A DNA stretch of 64,000 nucleotides from contig JAFPWH010000005.1 of assembly GCA_017395065.1 (NCBI GenBank), positions 1-64,000 of the forward strand, given 5' to 3'. The notes below the pieces were generated by a model. It was not told the DNA's origin, made no database searches, and saw only the letters and a list, made by a program, of their open reading frames with translations. This DNA is from Clostridia bacterium. GTDB taxonomy: Bacteria; Bacillota; Clostridia; Christensenellales; Aristaeellaceae. Below, piece by piece: positions 32,646 through 41,404 of the stretch. A program made the position numbers and the translations under genes. The number at the start of each line of letters is the position of its first letter. The first letter of the stretch is position 1.

Positions 32646-35222
32646 TCAGGCGCCGTAGAGCCGGAAGGCGGGCGGATGCTTTTCAAAGTCCGCTTCAAGG
32701 TCGGCAAAGCTTTCGTATTCGCTTTCGGGAAGGAATTCCCTGACGAGGATCAGCTTCAAAAACCACTGCGAAGTAAAGTTCGTGGTGATCCACGGTATTT
32801 CGGTAAGCGCCGTGCCGTCCGTGCGGGAAGCGTAGGGCACGGGCAGAAAGCCGTCCCGGCTGGCTTTGGAATACAAAAGGCTCATAAGGTTTCGCCATAT
32901 GCCTCGCGCCATGACCCTGTCACCCATGCGTTTTGCCGCCCACGCCTGCATTTCGGCGGAATAGATCGGGCTTCCGAATTCCCTGTCGGAAAGCAGGCCG
33001 TTCGATCTTACTGTTCTTTCCTCTTTGGGAAGGTAGAAATACAGCCCGTTTTTCGCCACCATCTCGCTAAGCTTCTCGCTTTCCAGCATGTCTGCGGTCT
33101 CGAGCCAGACCTCGGTCTCCCCCATGCAGGCCTGAAGGTGCATGCCGCTTTTAGGCTTTTCGCCGGTGTAGGTCAGTTCGCCCGTATCGGCGTCGAAGCC
33201 GAATTCCGGGCCCGAGGTCAGCCCCAGCGGGGTCTTTTCGATATCGTCTATGCCTTTTTCGATCATTTTGCGCCACTTATCGTCCAGCGTGCGCTCGTAG
33301 GCGCACATCCAGTCGGAAACCAGCGCCGCCCAGTCCGGGCCGCTGCGCAGGTGCACCTTGCCGTCCTCGCGCACGTACCAGGGCATGGAGGCAAGAGAGG
33401 CGGCCGCGCCCAGGCTGTCCTCCATGCAGTCGCCGATCCGCCTGTCGCCCGCAAGGTAGTAAAGCGGCCTGTGGTGTCCCGCCATCGAGACGCGCGGCTC
33501 CTTGCAGGGACAGCCCCAGTGCCGCACGTTGTGGCGGGAGCCGAGCCCGCGCATGTAGCCGAAGTGGTACATGTCCACGTCCGCGCAGTGGCGGCTGAGT
33601 GCCTCGGCCAGGCGGTAGACCCGCTCGCTGCCGCTGCGCAAAAACATCAGCCACAGCCAGTACGTCGGCGTAAGCTCCGTGTTGTCCCAGGCAAAGCCGC
33701 CCACGTCCCAGCGCCACATGTGCCGGCAGGCCTCGTAGGTGTGCATGAAATCGCCGTAATCGAACAGCCCGTACCAGCTGCGGTTTTCGACCTCGCGCTC
33801 GTAAAACGAAAACGCCGCGAGCATCTGGTCCTCCGTCCAGTTCTGCACTTCGCTTTCGCGCTTTGGCAGACTCCAGTAACCGAAGGCGCGGTGATCGTGA
33901 TAATATTCGGGATCGGCAAGGTAGAGCGCGGGCCTTCGCACTTCCTCCGAAAATTCCTTCAATTCTTCGTCCGGCATGAAGCCGCTTTGCTGAAGCACGC
34001 TCACGCGGCAGGTGACCGCGACGCCGTTGGGATCGGGGCGCGAATAGTCGAAGCCCTCGTAATTGCCCATGGGGTAGCTGCGCACGTCGTAATGACGGAA
34101 ATCAAAGGGCTTCGCCTCAGGGGAATAAAACCAGACCGTGCAGGCGCTCTTGTCCGAGGACAGTCCGCTGATCTCCAGTCCCGCGGGGTGCTTCTCCCAG
34201 AATTCCCTGAGCGCGAAGCACAGCGTGCGGTCGGGATCGCTAAGCGCCATCGCGCCCGGGGCGCGGGAGCCGTGCATCCCGTTGAGCAGGCAGCCTCCGG
34301 CACGCGTCTGCTTGGAAACGACGAAGTGCCTGTCGCTGTCCTGCGTCAGAACGAACCTGTCCCACAGGGGCAAGTCCGAGGCGGCTTCGTCCAGCTCCGC
34401 GCTTTGCGGCACGGTCTCCCCGTTCATCTGCGCGCAAAGCAATTCACGGCTCAGGCGCTTTCTCCAGTGGAACAGCTGCGTGGCCACGTCGTGAAACGGC
34501 GCGCCGTCGGTCAGAAAGCGGACGTGCCGCTGATACGTGCGGCCGCAAAGCGCGGTCTCAAAGCGCAGTCCCCAGCCCGCGAGCAGATCCTTTTCCGGCT
34601 CTCCTTTATAAAAGAAGGTGTCGTCGAAGACGATTTCCCCGTCCGCGCGCACGCTCATGCGGATGCGGAAGGGCATTTTCTCCTCCCCATCCTCAAGATG
34701 TACGCCGTCGAAGCGGAAAACCGTCTCAAGAGGCCCTTCGGCCTCGACGGTCCTTTCACGTATCTCGGCGCCGAGCGCGCGGGTCTGCGTGCGGCAGTCG
34801 CCGTCTTTGCGCGTCTCATGGCTCAAAAGCAGCACGGGGCGCACCGACGCAAAGCCCTCCCTGCCGTCCCGCGCGTAATTTACGGCAAGAGACGGGCCGC
34901 TTTTGGGCACTTCGACGCGCGCGTTTCCACCCTCGAGTGTCCAGCCTTCGGGCGTTTGGGTGAGCTTAAGTCCTTCGGTTTTTCTGCCGTTTCCGGGCGA
35001 AAGCTCTCCCGAAGGGCCCATATCCTCCGCGCGCGCGACGTGGCGCGACCACTTTACGCTGCCGTCCGGCCAGTACGCCGCGATCTCGCTTTGCAGGGGC
35101 ACGTCCTTTCCGTTTGCGTCGGTATAAGTAAATTCACTCCCGCGCACGCTGCCCTTCGGCCAGTAGCCGCCGAAGGTCGTAAATCCGCGCGCTTTCCGGT
35201 TCTCCATGAGATGGATCCGCAT
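32646..35222 (-). CDS. PcRGLX/YetA-like protein, probable exo-rhamnogalacturonan lyase family
   Basis: 858 residues from the ATG at 35222, which follows GGGGGATTCATCG; an ATG 63 bp upstream lacks a site. The N-terminus has the RIFT-barrel pattern of this family (FGGYWPKGSV ... QSEIAAYWPDGSVKW). A central helical barrel-type region is rich in Trp and His (HTYEACRHMWRWDVGG, GLGSRHNVRHWG) and a C-terminal beta domain follows. Family members trim rhamnogalacturonan from the end. No signal peptide is seen, so it would act on imported oligosaccharides. It is divergent from the DUF1961 gene, whose homologue yesU lies in the B. subtilis rhamnogalacturonan cluster. Confidence 0.75.
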   Translation of the reverse strand: MRIHLMENRKARGFTTFGGYWPKGSVRGSEFTYTDANGKDVPLQSEIAAYWPDGSVKWSRHVARAEDMGPSGELSPGNGRKTEGLKLTQTPEGWTLEGGNARVEVPKSGPSLAVNYARDGREGFASVRPVLLLSHETRKDGDCRTQTRALGAEIRERTVEAEGPLETVFRFDGVHLEDGEEKMPFRIRMSVRADGEIVFDDTFFYKGEPEKDLLAGWGLRFETALCGRTYQRHVRFLTDGAPFHDVATQLFHWRKRLSRELLCAQMNGETVPQSAELDEAASDLPLWDRFVLTQDSDRHFVVSKQTRAGGCLLNGMHGSRAPGAMALSDPDRTLCFALREFWEKHPAGLEISGLSSDKSACTVWFYSPEAKPFDFRHYDVRSYPMGNYEGFDYSRPDPNGVAVTCRVSVLQQSGFMPDEELKEFSEEVRRPALYLADPEYYHDHRAFGYWSLPKRESEVQNWTEDQMLAAFSFYEREVENRSWYGLFDYGDFMHTYEACRHMWRWDVGGFAWDNTELTPTYWLWLMFLRSGSERVYRLAEALSRHCADVDMYHFGYMRGLGSRHNVRHWGCPCKEPRVSMAGHHRPLYYLAGDRRIGDCMEDSLGAAASLASMPWYVREDGKVHLRSGPDWAALVSDWMCAYERTLDDKWRKMIEKGIDDIEKTPLGLTSGPEFGFDADTGELTYTGEKPKSGMHLQACMGETEVWLETADMLESEKLSEMVAKNGLYFYLPKEERTVRSNGLLSDREFGSPIYSAEMQAWAAKRMGDRVMARGIWRNLMSLLYSKASRDGFLPVPYASRTDGTALTEIPWITTNFTSQWFLKLILVREFLPESEYESFADLEADFEKHPPAFRLYGA

Positions 35223-35318
35223 CGATGAATCCCCCTTTCGGTACGCTTTTGCCTTCATTATAAACGGCAGCGCCGGAAAAGGCAAGCCGAAAGGCTGGCT
35301 TTTTGCCCTGTTTCGTGC

Positions 35319-35324
35319 TATAAT
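35319..35324 (+). promoter_or_regulatory. -10 box of the DUF1961 gene promoter
   Basis: A perfect TATAAT lies 33 bp before the start codon at 35357; no good -35 is seen, so an activator may be needed. Confidence 0.4.
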
Positions 35325-35356
35325 GTTTTCGATAAAGGATGCGGAGGGCTGTGTCT

Positions 35357-36040
35357 ATGCAAAACGTTTCACGCAAAGAGCTTTTGTATTCCAATCCCCT
35401 GGCCTGCGAGGGCGACCTGAGCGATTTCACGCTCGAGGGCAGGGCGAACATGTCTTTTCCGGACGGCCGTCTCCGGCTGGAAAACGCCGAAAGCGCCGCC
35501 CTCGGTCAGAAGGCCAATTACGTGCTGTGGTGCAGGAAGGTCTTTCCCGCCGATTTCGAGCTGGAGATCGAGTTCCGGCCGATCCGCGAGCCGGGGCTTG
35601 CGATGCTGTTTTTCGCCGCGGCGGGCAGGGAAGGTCAAAGCCTGTTCGATCCCGCGCTCGGGGAGCGCACGGGCGAATACGCGCAGTACCACCACGGCGA
35701 CATAAACGCCTTTCACCTTTCGTTTTTTAGGCGCAAGGAGCCGGACGAAAGGCGCTTCCACACCTGCAATCTGCGAAAGAGCTACGGCTTCTATCTGGTC
35801 GCGCAGGGCGCGGACCCCATCCCCGACGCGGACGACGCGGACAAAATGTACACGCTGACCCTGAGGAAGCTCGGCTCCGAAATCAGTTTCGCCGTGGACG
35901 GGCTGGAGGTGCTGCGTTTTGAGGACGACGGCCGTACCTTCGGTCCCCTGCTCAAGGGCGGCTGCATCGGCTTAAGACAACTGGCGCCGATGATCGGCGA
36001 ATACGCAAATTTGAAGGTCTACGGGCTCAAGGCTGATTGA
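35357..36040 (+). CDS. DUF1961 (YesU-like) family protein
   Basis: 227 residues from the ATG at 35357, supported by GGAGGG 8 bp upstream. It has a lectin/glucanase-type beta-sandwich pattern (FELEIEFRPIREPGLAMLFFAAAG, YAQYHHGDINAFHLSFFRR, CNLRKSYGF, GGCIGLRQL). B. subtilis YesU, of unknown activity, is encoded among rhamnogalacturonan genes; the divergent YetA-like gene here repeats that association. It likely acts on or binds unsaturated pectic sugars. A copy of the 17-bp island repeat begins directly after its stop codon, marking the left border of the island. Confidence 0.8.
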   Translation: MQNVSRKELLYSNPLACEGDLSDFTLEGRANMSFPDGRLRLENAESAALGQKANYVLWCRKVFPADFELEIEFRPIREPGLAMLFFAAAGREGQSLFDPALGERTGEYAQYHHGDINAFHLSFFRRKEPDERRFHTCNLRKSYGFYLVAQGADPIPDADDADKMYTLTLRKLGSEISFAVDGLEVLRFEDDGRTFGPLLKGGCIGLRQLAPMIGEYANLKVYGLKAD

Positions 36041-36057
36041 CATATCCGGGACGGTTT
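36041..36057 (+). repeat. 17-bp REP-like repeat, copy 1 (diverged)
   Basis: CATATCCGGGACGGTTT matches the AATATCTGGGACGGTTC consensus at 14 of 17 positions and follows directly on the DUF1961 stop codon. Confidence 0.6.
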
Positions 36058-36089
36058 GTGCGAAAATCCGTTTTGAGGCAATCGCATCC

Positions 36090-36239
36090 CCGTAGCGGCG
36101 GCAATCTGCCGCCATAGGCGATGCGTATACGCAGATCGATAGGCCTCGAGACGACGTCATCCCGTCCCCACAGCACCGGTGCCGTCCCCGGCGCATATCC
36201 CGTTTGGGAGAACGTGGCGGCAGATTGCCGCCGCTACGG
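36090..36239. repeat. Inverted pair of GC-rich palindromic repeats
   Basis: A 24-bp sequence at 36090-36113 (CCGTAGCGGCGGCAATCTGC...) recurs in exact inverse orientation at 36216-36239. Each copy contains its own hairpin GGCGGCA/TGCCGCC. The roughly 100 bp between contain further GTCCCC/GGGAC-type sequence. The whole stretch is noncoding repeat DNA. Confidence 0.8.
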
Positions 36240-36267
36240 TGACGTCGATGCGGCATTGTGTTTTACC

Positions 36268-36304
36268 AATATCTGGGACGGTTCACCAATATCTGGGACG
36301 GTTT
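36268..36304 (+). repeat. Tandem copies 2 and 3 of the 17-bp repeat
   Basis: AATATCTGGGACGGTTC (36268-36284) and AATATCTGGGACGGTTT (36288-36304) lie in tandem with a 20-bp period, directly before the toxin-like fragment. Confidence 0.85.
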
Positions 36305-36309
36305 GTGCA

Positions 36310-36537
36310 GGTCAAAAGCCGTCATGGAGTACTGTGAACAGAAGATTCTGGATCAATGAGAGCATATATGGTTTTAATGAATTTAAAAACTACACTTATC
36401 GTGGACAATCTCCCAAAGATCAGTTCGGATGTCCATATGAACTCCATCATCCGTATGGTAGAGAGGGCGATTCCTTCTTTATTTTTGATGCTCTTACACA
36501 CAAGTTGCATATGGAGGAACACTATGGAAAGAAATAA
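36310..36537 (+). pseudogene. Remnant C-terminal HNH-like nuclease toxin domain
   Basis: The last 75 or so codons read as a genuine protein tail: WINESIYGFNEFKNYTYRG, PKDQFGCPYELHHPYGR, then FDALTHKLHMEEHYGKK. The paired His in LHHPYGR and the later His/Glu pattern resemble HNH/WHH-type polymorphic toxin tips. There is no start codon with a ribosome-binding site; upstream the frame runs into repeat DNA, so the N-terminal delivery part is lost. The stop codon overlaps the start of the next gene. AT-rich composition contrasts with the core genes. Nuclease activity is inferred from motif only. Confidence 0.5.
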
Positions 36538-37135
36538 GTGCCCGATGGATGACATAATCTATAGGAAAAATCTCTTGGAAAAAAGAAAACTAACTGAATC
36601 GGAAAAGGTGTGGTTACAAACACACACAGTTTATAGCGAAGAGTTCGGTTATCCGTTTATTCGTGCAATGGCTATTCACATTAAGCCAGATACAATATAC
36701 TCATTGACAGTTAGATTTATAAGAAAAACAGCATTACAACGTGTTACTCCAACAATCTTCATACCTATGGGGAAAGGCTATCTCTTAAGTGATGGTGAGA
36801 CAATTGACCAAACCGGGAAAATATACCATAGAAAAAAAGCTACCATGTTAAGTACGAATAATGATGAAAAGAACCCGGAGCTCATGGTCAACTTGCTATC
36901 CGAAACTGGAGTTTTTTGTGTTTTTTTTCACGCGATCATTCTCCAGAATAAGCTACTTGATTCACGTTTTAAGGCTTTGCCTCCAACTAAACATCTAATG
37001 CCGAGTACAATGATCCCATATTTTTGCATGAACTATACAGAGATATGTGCTAACAAATTTAGATTCTCCTGTTCAATTTCTAAAGAAAAGTTTTCAGATG
37101 ATTATGAATTCGAAATCGAGTGGACAGCACAATAA
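36524..37135 (+). CDS. Candidate immunity protein of the toxin remnant
   Basis: 203 residues starting at the ATG inside the toxin tail's last codons (ATG at 36524, toxin stop at 36535-36537). No family is recognised. The protein has no signal peptide and is rich in Lys, Thr and Phe, ending YEFEIEWTAQ. The 14-bp overlap with a nuclease-like C-terminal tip and its AT-rich codon use are what one expects of a toxin-immunity cassette. It may be the surviving, useful half of the pair. The function is inferred from position alone. Confidence 0.5.
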   Translation: MERNKCPMDDIIYRKNLLEKRKLTESEKVWLQTHTVYSEEFGYPFIRAMAIHIKPDTIYSLTVRFIRKTALQRVTPTIFIPMGKGYLLSDGETIDQTGKIYHRKKATMLSTNNDEKNPELMVNLLSETGVFCVFFHAIILQNKLLDSRFKALPPTKHLMPSTMIPYFCMNYTEICANKFRFSCSISKEKFSDDYEFEIEWTAQ

Positions 37136-37171
37136 TAAACGACCAAATTTCAGTTAGCAATCAACAAAGGG

Positions 37172-38042
37172 AATATCTGGGACGGTTCAGACGATTGACA
37201 GCGAAGGTATCTTTCTGTATAATAGCTGCAAATAAAAAAAGAGACGGTGAAAGGTGTGCCCAGAACGAAGCGGACGGTTTCTGAGAGTGGCGTGTATCAT
37301 GTGATGCTCCGGGGCATCAACAGGCAGAGGATCTTCGAGGACGATGACGACCGGGAGAGTTTATTGGCCTCACTGGATAAAAGCCTGATAAAGAGCGAAG
37401 CAAGGCTGTTTGCGTGGTGCCTGATGAGCAACCATCTGCATTTGCTGCTCAAAGAAGGGCACGAACCCATCGGCAGTACGGTTAAACGTATGGCCACGGG
37501 CTATGTGCGGCATTACAATGTGAAAAACGGACGCGTGGGTGCCTTGTTTCAGGAGCGGTTTCGAAGCGAGACCGTCCCGGACGAGAGATACTTTTTGACC
37601 GTACTGAGATACATCCATCAAAACCCGCTGAAAGCGAGGCTGTGCAAGCACTGCGCCGAGTGGAAGTATTCAAGCTGCAGTGAGTATTTGGGCGAAGCAA
37701 ACCGCACGGACACGTCCCTGCTGTTTTCACTGATGAGTCCGGAACGCTTCAAGGAATGGACAGACGAGCCCAACCGCGATCTGTGTCTGGACATCGGCGC
37801 ACAACCGAAGCGCAAACCGAGCGACGAAGATATAAAAAAGCAGCTTCGGCATCTCACCGGCGCAGACAGTGTGACCCGGTTTCAGGCCCTGACAAAGGAA
37901 GAGCAGGAAAGAGCGCTAAGCAAGCTAAAAGCAAAAGGCGTAACGATCAAGCAGCTGCAGGCAGCGACTGGGCTGAGTTATTATGCGATACAGAAGGCGT
38001 AAAGGAAGTAAATGGTCAATACTTAGAACCGTCCCAGATATT
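37172..38042 (+). mobile_element. REP-associated transposase element bounded by inverted 17-bp repeats
   Basis: The left end AATATCTGGGACGGTTC (37172-37188) and right end GAACCGTCCCAGATATT (38026-38042) are perfect inverted copies enclosing a Y1-type transposase gene. More copies lie at 36041, 36268 and 36288, and a degenerate one near 38070 (TTCGTCCCATATATTG). This resembles REPtrons, where a RAYT is flanked by the palindromic repeats it mobilises. Confidence 0.75.
37247..38002 (+). CDS. REP-associated tyrosine transposase (RAYT, Y1/HUH superfamily)
   Basis: 251 residues from a GTG at 37247; a second GTG nine bases later would give the more usual start PRTKR. The HUH motif is seen as NHLHLLL, preceded by YHVMLRGINRQRIF. 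The candidate catalytic Tyr lies in ERYFLTVLRYIHQNPLKA. The C-terminal extension carries KQLRHLTGA and a helix-turn-helix-like end (ATGLSYYAIQKA), common in RAYTs. These single-strand transposases act on short palindromic repeats; the conserved 17-bp sequences around it are the likely substrate. Confidence 0.88.
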   Translation: MKGVPRTKRTVSESGVYHVMLRGINRQRIFEDDDDRESLLASLDKSLIKSEARLFAWCLMSNHLHLLLKEGHEPIGSTVKRMATGYVRHYNVKNGRVGALFQERFRSETVPDERYFLTVLRYIHQNPLKARLCKHCAEWKYSSCSEYLGEANRTDTSLLFSLMSPERFKEWTDEPNRDLCLDIGAQPKRKPSDEDIKKQLRHLTGADSVTRFQALTKEEQERALSKLKAKGVTIKQLQAATGLSYYAIQKA

Positions 38043-38081
38043 GTGTATTGAAATAATCGGGCAATATTTTCGTCCCATATA

Positions 38082-38110
38082 TTGATTTTCCAGGACTGAT
38101 ATGGTATGAT
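38082..38110 (+). promoter_or_regulatory. Promoter of the restriction-modification operon
   Basis: TTGATT, exactly 17 bp, TATGAT, 31 bp before the start of the winged-helix gene; GGGGGAG is the ribosome-binding site. It lies just outside the right end of the transposase element. Confidence 0.6.
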
Positions 38111-38141
38111 TTTTATACTGAATATCTTGGGGGAGTTGTCG

Positions 38142-38411
38142 ATGTCTGAATTCTTCGTAAATGATAAATACAGAGTCTTAGAGTGTATGGCCACCAGACA
38201 GATTCCTGTAAACAGCGAACAGGTCATAAAGCTTTCTCAACAGGAAATCGCCGACATATTGCATTTTACAAAAACCAAGGTGAACGCCATTATCGGCGAA
38301 CTGAAGGTAAACGGTTATCTTGTCCAGCTTAGTGCGCGCGGGAAATACTCTCTAACTGAGAAGGCAAATGCCGAGCTGAAGAAAATGGGCAGTCAGGAGG
38401 CTGAAAAATGA
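38142..38411 (+). CDS. Winged-helix regulator at the head of the RM operon
   Basis: 89 residues. A helix-turn-helix pattern is clear in KLSQQEIADILHFTKTKVNAIIGELKVNGYL, followed by a wing (LVQLSARGKYSLTEKA). The start at 38142 follows GGGGGAG. Its last bases overlap the start of the nuclease-methylase gene (ATGA), so it is coupled to it. Small regulators of this sort delay or limit expression of restriction genes; that role is inferred. Alternatively it could be a subunit of the enzyme. Confidence 0.8.
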   Translation: MSEFFVNDKYRVLECMATRQIPVNSEQVIKLSQQEIADILHFTKTKVNAIIGELKVNGYLVQLSARGKYSLTEKANAELKKMGSQEAEK

Positions 38412-41404
38412 ATACGAATACGATGCCATTAGAAGCAGATACGAGGGTTCTTATTGATAATAGCCTCGAGAGTTTAGGGTGGAAATTAAACGGGAATGGG
38501 AAAAATGTTTATTTTGAGCAACCTCGATCAGAGGCAGAGCATAAATTGTTGGGCGGAAAGCGTCCAGACTATGTGCTTTATTCCGAAGGCAGCGATAAAC
38601 CTCTTATTGTAATTGAAGCCAAAAAGAAGGGTGCTCGGATTGATGATGCCCTTGAACAAGGTATAGGTTATGCGAGGACGCTGGGCGCTCCTCTTGTCTT
38701 TGCAACAGATGGCGTTTTTTGTAAGTCCTTCCACACGATTGCAAACCGGCCGCCGATCTTGAATGGCGAAGAAGTTGATGAGTTTATCCGTGAAGCATTG
38801 GCGTTGCGTTTCTTAACCGGTTATGAGGTTAACACTGTAAGCCCCAAAGTACAATACGACAGAAGAGAACTGATTCGTATTTTTGATGAAGCAAACAATA
38901 TGCTTCGCGGAGATGGGTTACGTGCTGGAATTGAACGCTTCGGTGAATTTGCCAACATTCTATTTTTGAAGCTGGTTAGTGAAAATGAACAGATCAAGAA
39001 AGAAAGCGGGATAAAGTCCGACTTTGATATTGCCTCTTGTAGTTGGGACAGTATTAAGAATATAGCTCCGTCTGCCCGTATTGAATATATAAACAATACG
39101 GTCTATTCTCGTCTGAATAAACTGTACAAAACCGAGATATTTACACCACTCACAATTCGTGATGAAACTATCCTGAAAGAGATCATGGACAAGCTTGATC
39201 CATTGACGCTTACTGATGTTGATAGTGACGTAAAGGGCGACGCTTTTGAGTATTTTCTCAAAGCATCAACTGCAACTAAAAATGATCTCGGTGAATACTT
39301 TACTCCTCGCCATATCGTTAAGACTATGGTGCGTCTTGTTAACCCCAAAATAGGAGAAAAAATCTACGATCCGTTTTGTGGAACGGGCGGATTCTTGATT
39401 GAGTCCTTCCGTCATATTGAGCGCAATATGGGCACAGGAAATGCTGAGTTAAAGCGAATCCTCCGCGAGGAAACAATATACGGAAACGAAATCACCAATA
39501 CTGCCAGAATCACAAAAATGAATATGATTCTTGCAGGCGACGGTCATAGCAACATCCATATGCAGGACAGTTTGGCAAATCCCACATATATTGATAAAAT
39601 CAAATACGATGAAAAAGGAAATATCGTTCGTGATGCTGATGGTAATATAGAATATTCAAGTGAATACAGCGGTATTTACGATGTTGTTCTTGCCAATATG
39701 CCGTATTCACAGAAAACAAAACATGGTAATCTCTATGATCTACCAAGCACCAATGGAGATAGCATTTGCGTTCAGCATTGTATGAAAGCAATTAACAGCG
39801 CTTCCGATAATGGAAGAATGGCCCTTGTTGTTCCGGAAGGGTTCTTATTCCGTAAAGACTTGGCAAAAACAAGAGAGTATTTATTAAATCATTGTGAGCT
39901 TCAAAGTATAATCTCTCTGCCCCAAGGGGTGTTTCTGCCCTATACAGGCGTAAAAACCGACATTATCTATGCCACAAAAGTAAACAAGAAAATCAAGTCT
40001 TCCGATAAGAAAAAGGATTATTGGTATTTCGATGTAAAGAGTGACGGATATACTTTGGATAATCATCGCCGCAAGCTTGAAACACCCAGCGATTTATCCA
40101 AGTATGAGGAATACCGCAAGCTTGATAACGAGCAGACAGAGGATATGCTTAAAGCGGGATTTGAAGTAATTCCGCTTGAGAAAGTGCGCAATAATTCGTA
40201 TATTTTAGTCGGTAGTAGATATAGAGATAAATCCATAACGCAAAATATAAGGTACGAGATTGTTACTTTGGGAGCTGTTGCCAATTTTGTTAGAGGTATA
40301 TCTTTTCCAAAATCCGCACAAAAAACTATCTGTGATAATGCAATAAGGGTAATAACAACACGATCCGCACAAAGCGACGGCATTGATTTTGATTATCTTG
40401 CTTATGTTGATAACTCATACCGTAAAGAAGAAAAAATGGTTGCAAAAGACGACATTCTTATTTCTTTAGCAAACAGTTTGGACTTAGTGGGAAGAGTTAC
40501 TTATGTTGATCGTAATTATGATAACCTTACTTTTGGAGCATTTATGGGACTTATTCGCCCGGACTATACAAAAGTGTTGCCAAAATATTTGTTTAATATT
40601 TTACAGTCAACTCCAGCGAAAAATTATTTTAAATCCGTTGCAAAAACAACAACAAATATTTCAAACTTAACATTTGAGGATCTCAATAATTTTGAATTTC
40701 CTCTTCCTTCTATTGAGCAGCAACGGCAAATAATAGACGAGCTTGATGGTTATCATGAGATTATTGCTGGTGCAAAAGCTGTAATCAATAATTATAACCC
40801 AAAAATATCGTGTAAGTCTGACAATTATCAAGCCCTTGATGATATTGTGACCTTTAAGCCTTCTAAGGATGAAGTTAAAGAATTGCCATCTGATACACTC
40901 GTGTCTTTCGTTCCTATGGCAGCAATCAACATTTTTGATGCTTCTTTTGATGTGACAGAAGAGCGAAGACTTGGTGAAGTTATGTCTGGGTTTACTTATT
41001 TCAGAGATAATGATGTCCTTTTGGCAAAAATAACACCTTGTTTTGAAAATGGAAAGGCTGGAATTGCTCGCAATTTGAAAAACAGTATAGGATTTGGCTC
41101 TACGGAGTATATCGTTATTCGTGCCAATCCTGAGGTGGTCTATCCTGAATGGATTTTCTACCACATCAATACAACAGAATTCATTGATGGTGGCAAGTCG
41201 TTTATGACGGGAACGGCTGGGCAGCAGCGCATAGACATAAACTATGTCAAGCAATATCGGATTCCTGTTCCATCCTTGGAAGAACAGAAAAAAATTTTGG
41301 ATCAGATTCACTATGAACAGTCTTTGATTGAGCCTTCAAAAAAGCTGATTGAAGTGTTCTCGGCAAAAATTGAAAACCGCATTAAAGAAATATGGGGTGA
41401 GTAA
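38408..41404 (+). CDS. Single-chain nuclease-methyltransferase-specificity protein (type I/IIG-like RM fusion)
   Basis: 998 residues. Residues 1 to about 140 resemble an HsdR N-terminal nuclease domain: KRPDYVL (PD at 53-54) and IVIEAKKKG (E70, K72) make a PD-(D/E)XK site. A HsdM-type helical part follows, then the N6-adenine methylase: LGEYFTPRHIV, SAM motif DPFCGTGGF (321-329) and catalytic NMPY (430-433). The C-terminal 430 residues contain two HsdS-like target recognition segments (EIVTLGAVANFVRG and ALDDIVTFKPSKDEV), each closed by a coiled segment (PSIEQQRQIIDELDG; PSLEEQKKILDQI). No helicase motifs are present. It probably methylates and cuts DNA by itself, as type IIG enzymes do. Confidence 0.88.
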   Translation: MNTNTMPLEADTRVLIDNSLESLGWKLNGNGKNVYFEQPRSEAEHKLLGGKRPDYVLYSEGSDKPLIVIEAKKKGARIDDALEQGIGYARTLGAPLVFATDGVFCKSFHTIANRPPILNGEEVDEFIREALALRFLTGYEVNTVSPKVQYDRRELIRIFDEANNMLRGDGLRAGIERFGEFANILFLKLVSENEQIKKESGIKSDFDIASCSWDSIKNIAPSARIEYINNTVYSRLNKLYKTEIFTPLTIRDETILKEIMDKLDPLTLTDVDSDVKGDAFEYFLKASTATKNDLGEYFTPRHIVKTMVRLVNPKIGEKIYDPFCGTGGFLIESFRHIERNMGTGNAELKRILREETIYGNEITNTARITKMNMILAGDGHSNIHMQDSLANPTYIDKIKYDEKGNIVRDADGNIEYSSEYSGIYDVVLANMPYSQKTKHGNLYDLPSTNGDSICVQHCMKAINSASDNGRMALVVPEGFLFRKDLAKTREYLLNHCELQSIISLPQGVFLPYTGVKTDIIYATKVNKKIKSSDKKKDYWYFDVKSDGYTLDNHRRKLETPSDLSKYEEYRKLDNEQTEDMLKAGFEVIPLEKVRNNSYILVGSRYRDKSITQNIRYEIVTLGAVANFVRGISFPKSAQKTICDNAIRVITTRSAQSDGIDFDYLAYVDNSYRKEEKMVAKDDILISLANSLDLVGRVTYVDRNYDNLTFGAFMGLIRPDYTKVLPKYLFNILQSTPAKNYFKSVAKTTTNISNLTFEDLNNFEFPLPSIEQQRQIIDELDGYHEIIAGAKAVINNYNPKISCKSDNYQALDDIVTFKPSKDEVKELPSDTLVSFVPMAAINIFDASFDVTEERRLGEVMSGFTYFRDNDVLLAKITPCFENGKAGIARNLKNSIGFGSTEYIVIRANPEVVYPEWIFYHINTTEFIDGGKSFMTGTAGQQRIDINYVKQYRIPVPSLEEQKKILDQIHYEQSLIEPSKKLIEVFSAKIENRIKEIWGE

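Noticed and set aside
32553..35228. An 891-codon open frame on the plus strand opposite the YetA-like gene
   Set aside because: Arg/Ala/His-rich sequence without domain features; the minus-strand frame matches a known family and has a good start site.
36121..36309. N-terminal extension of the toxin-like frame
   Set aside because: This part of the frame runs across the inverted GC repeat and two copies of the 17-bp repeat and has no start signal.
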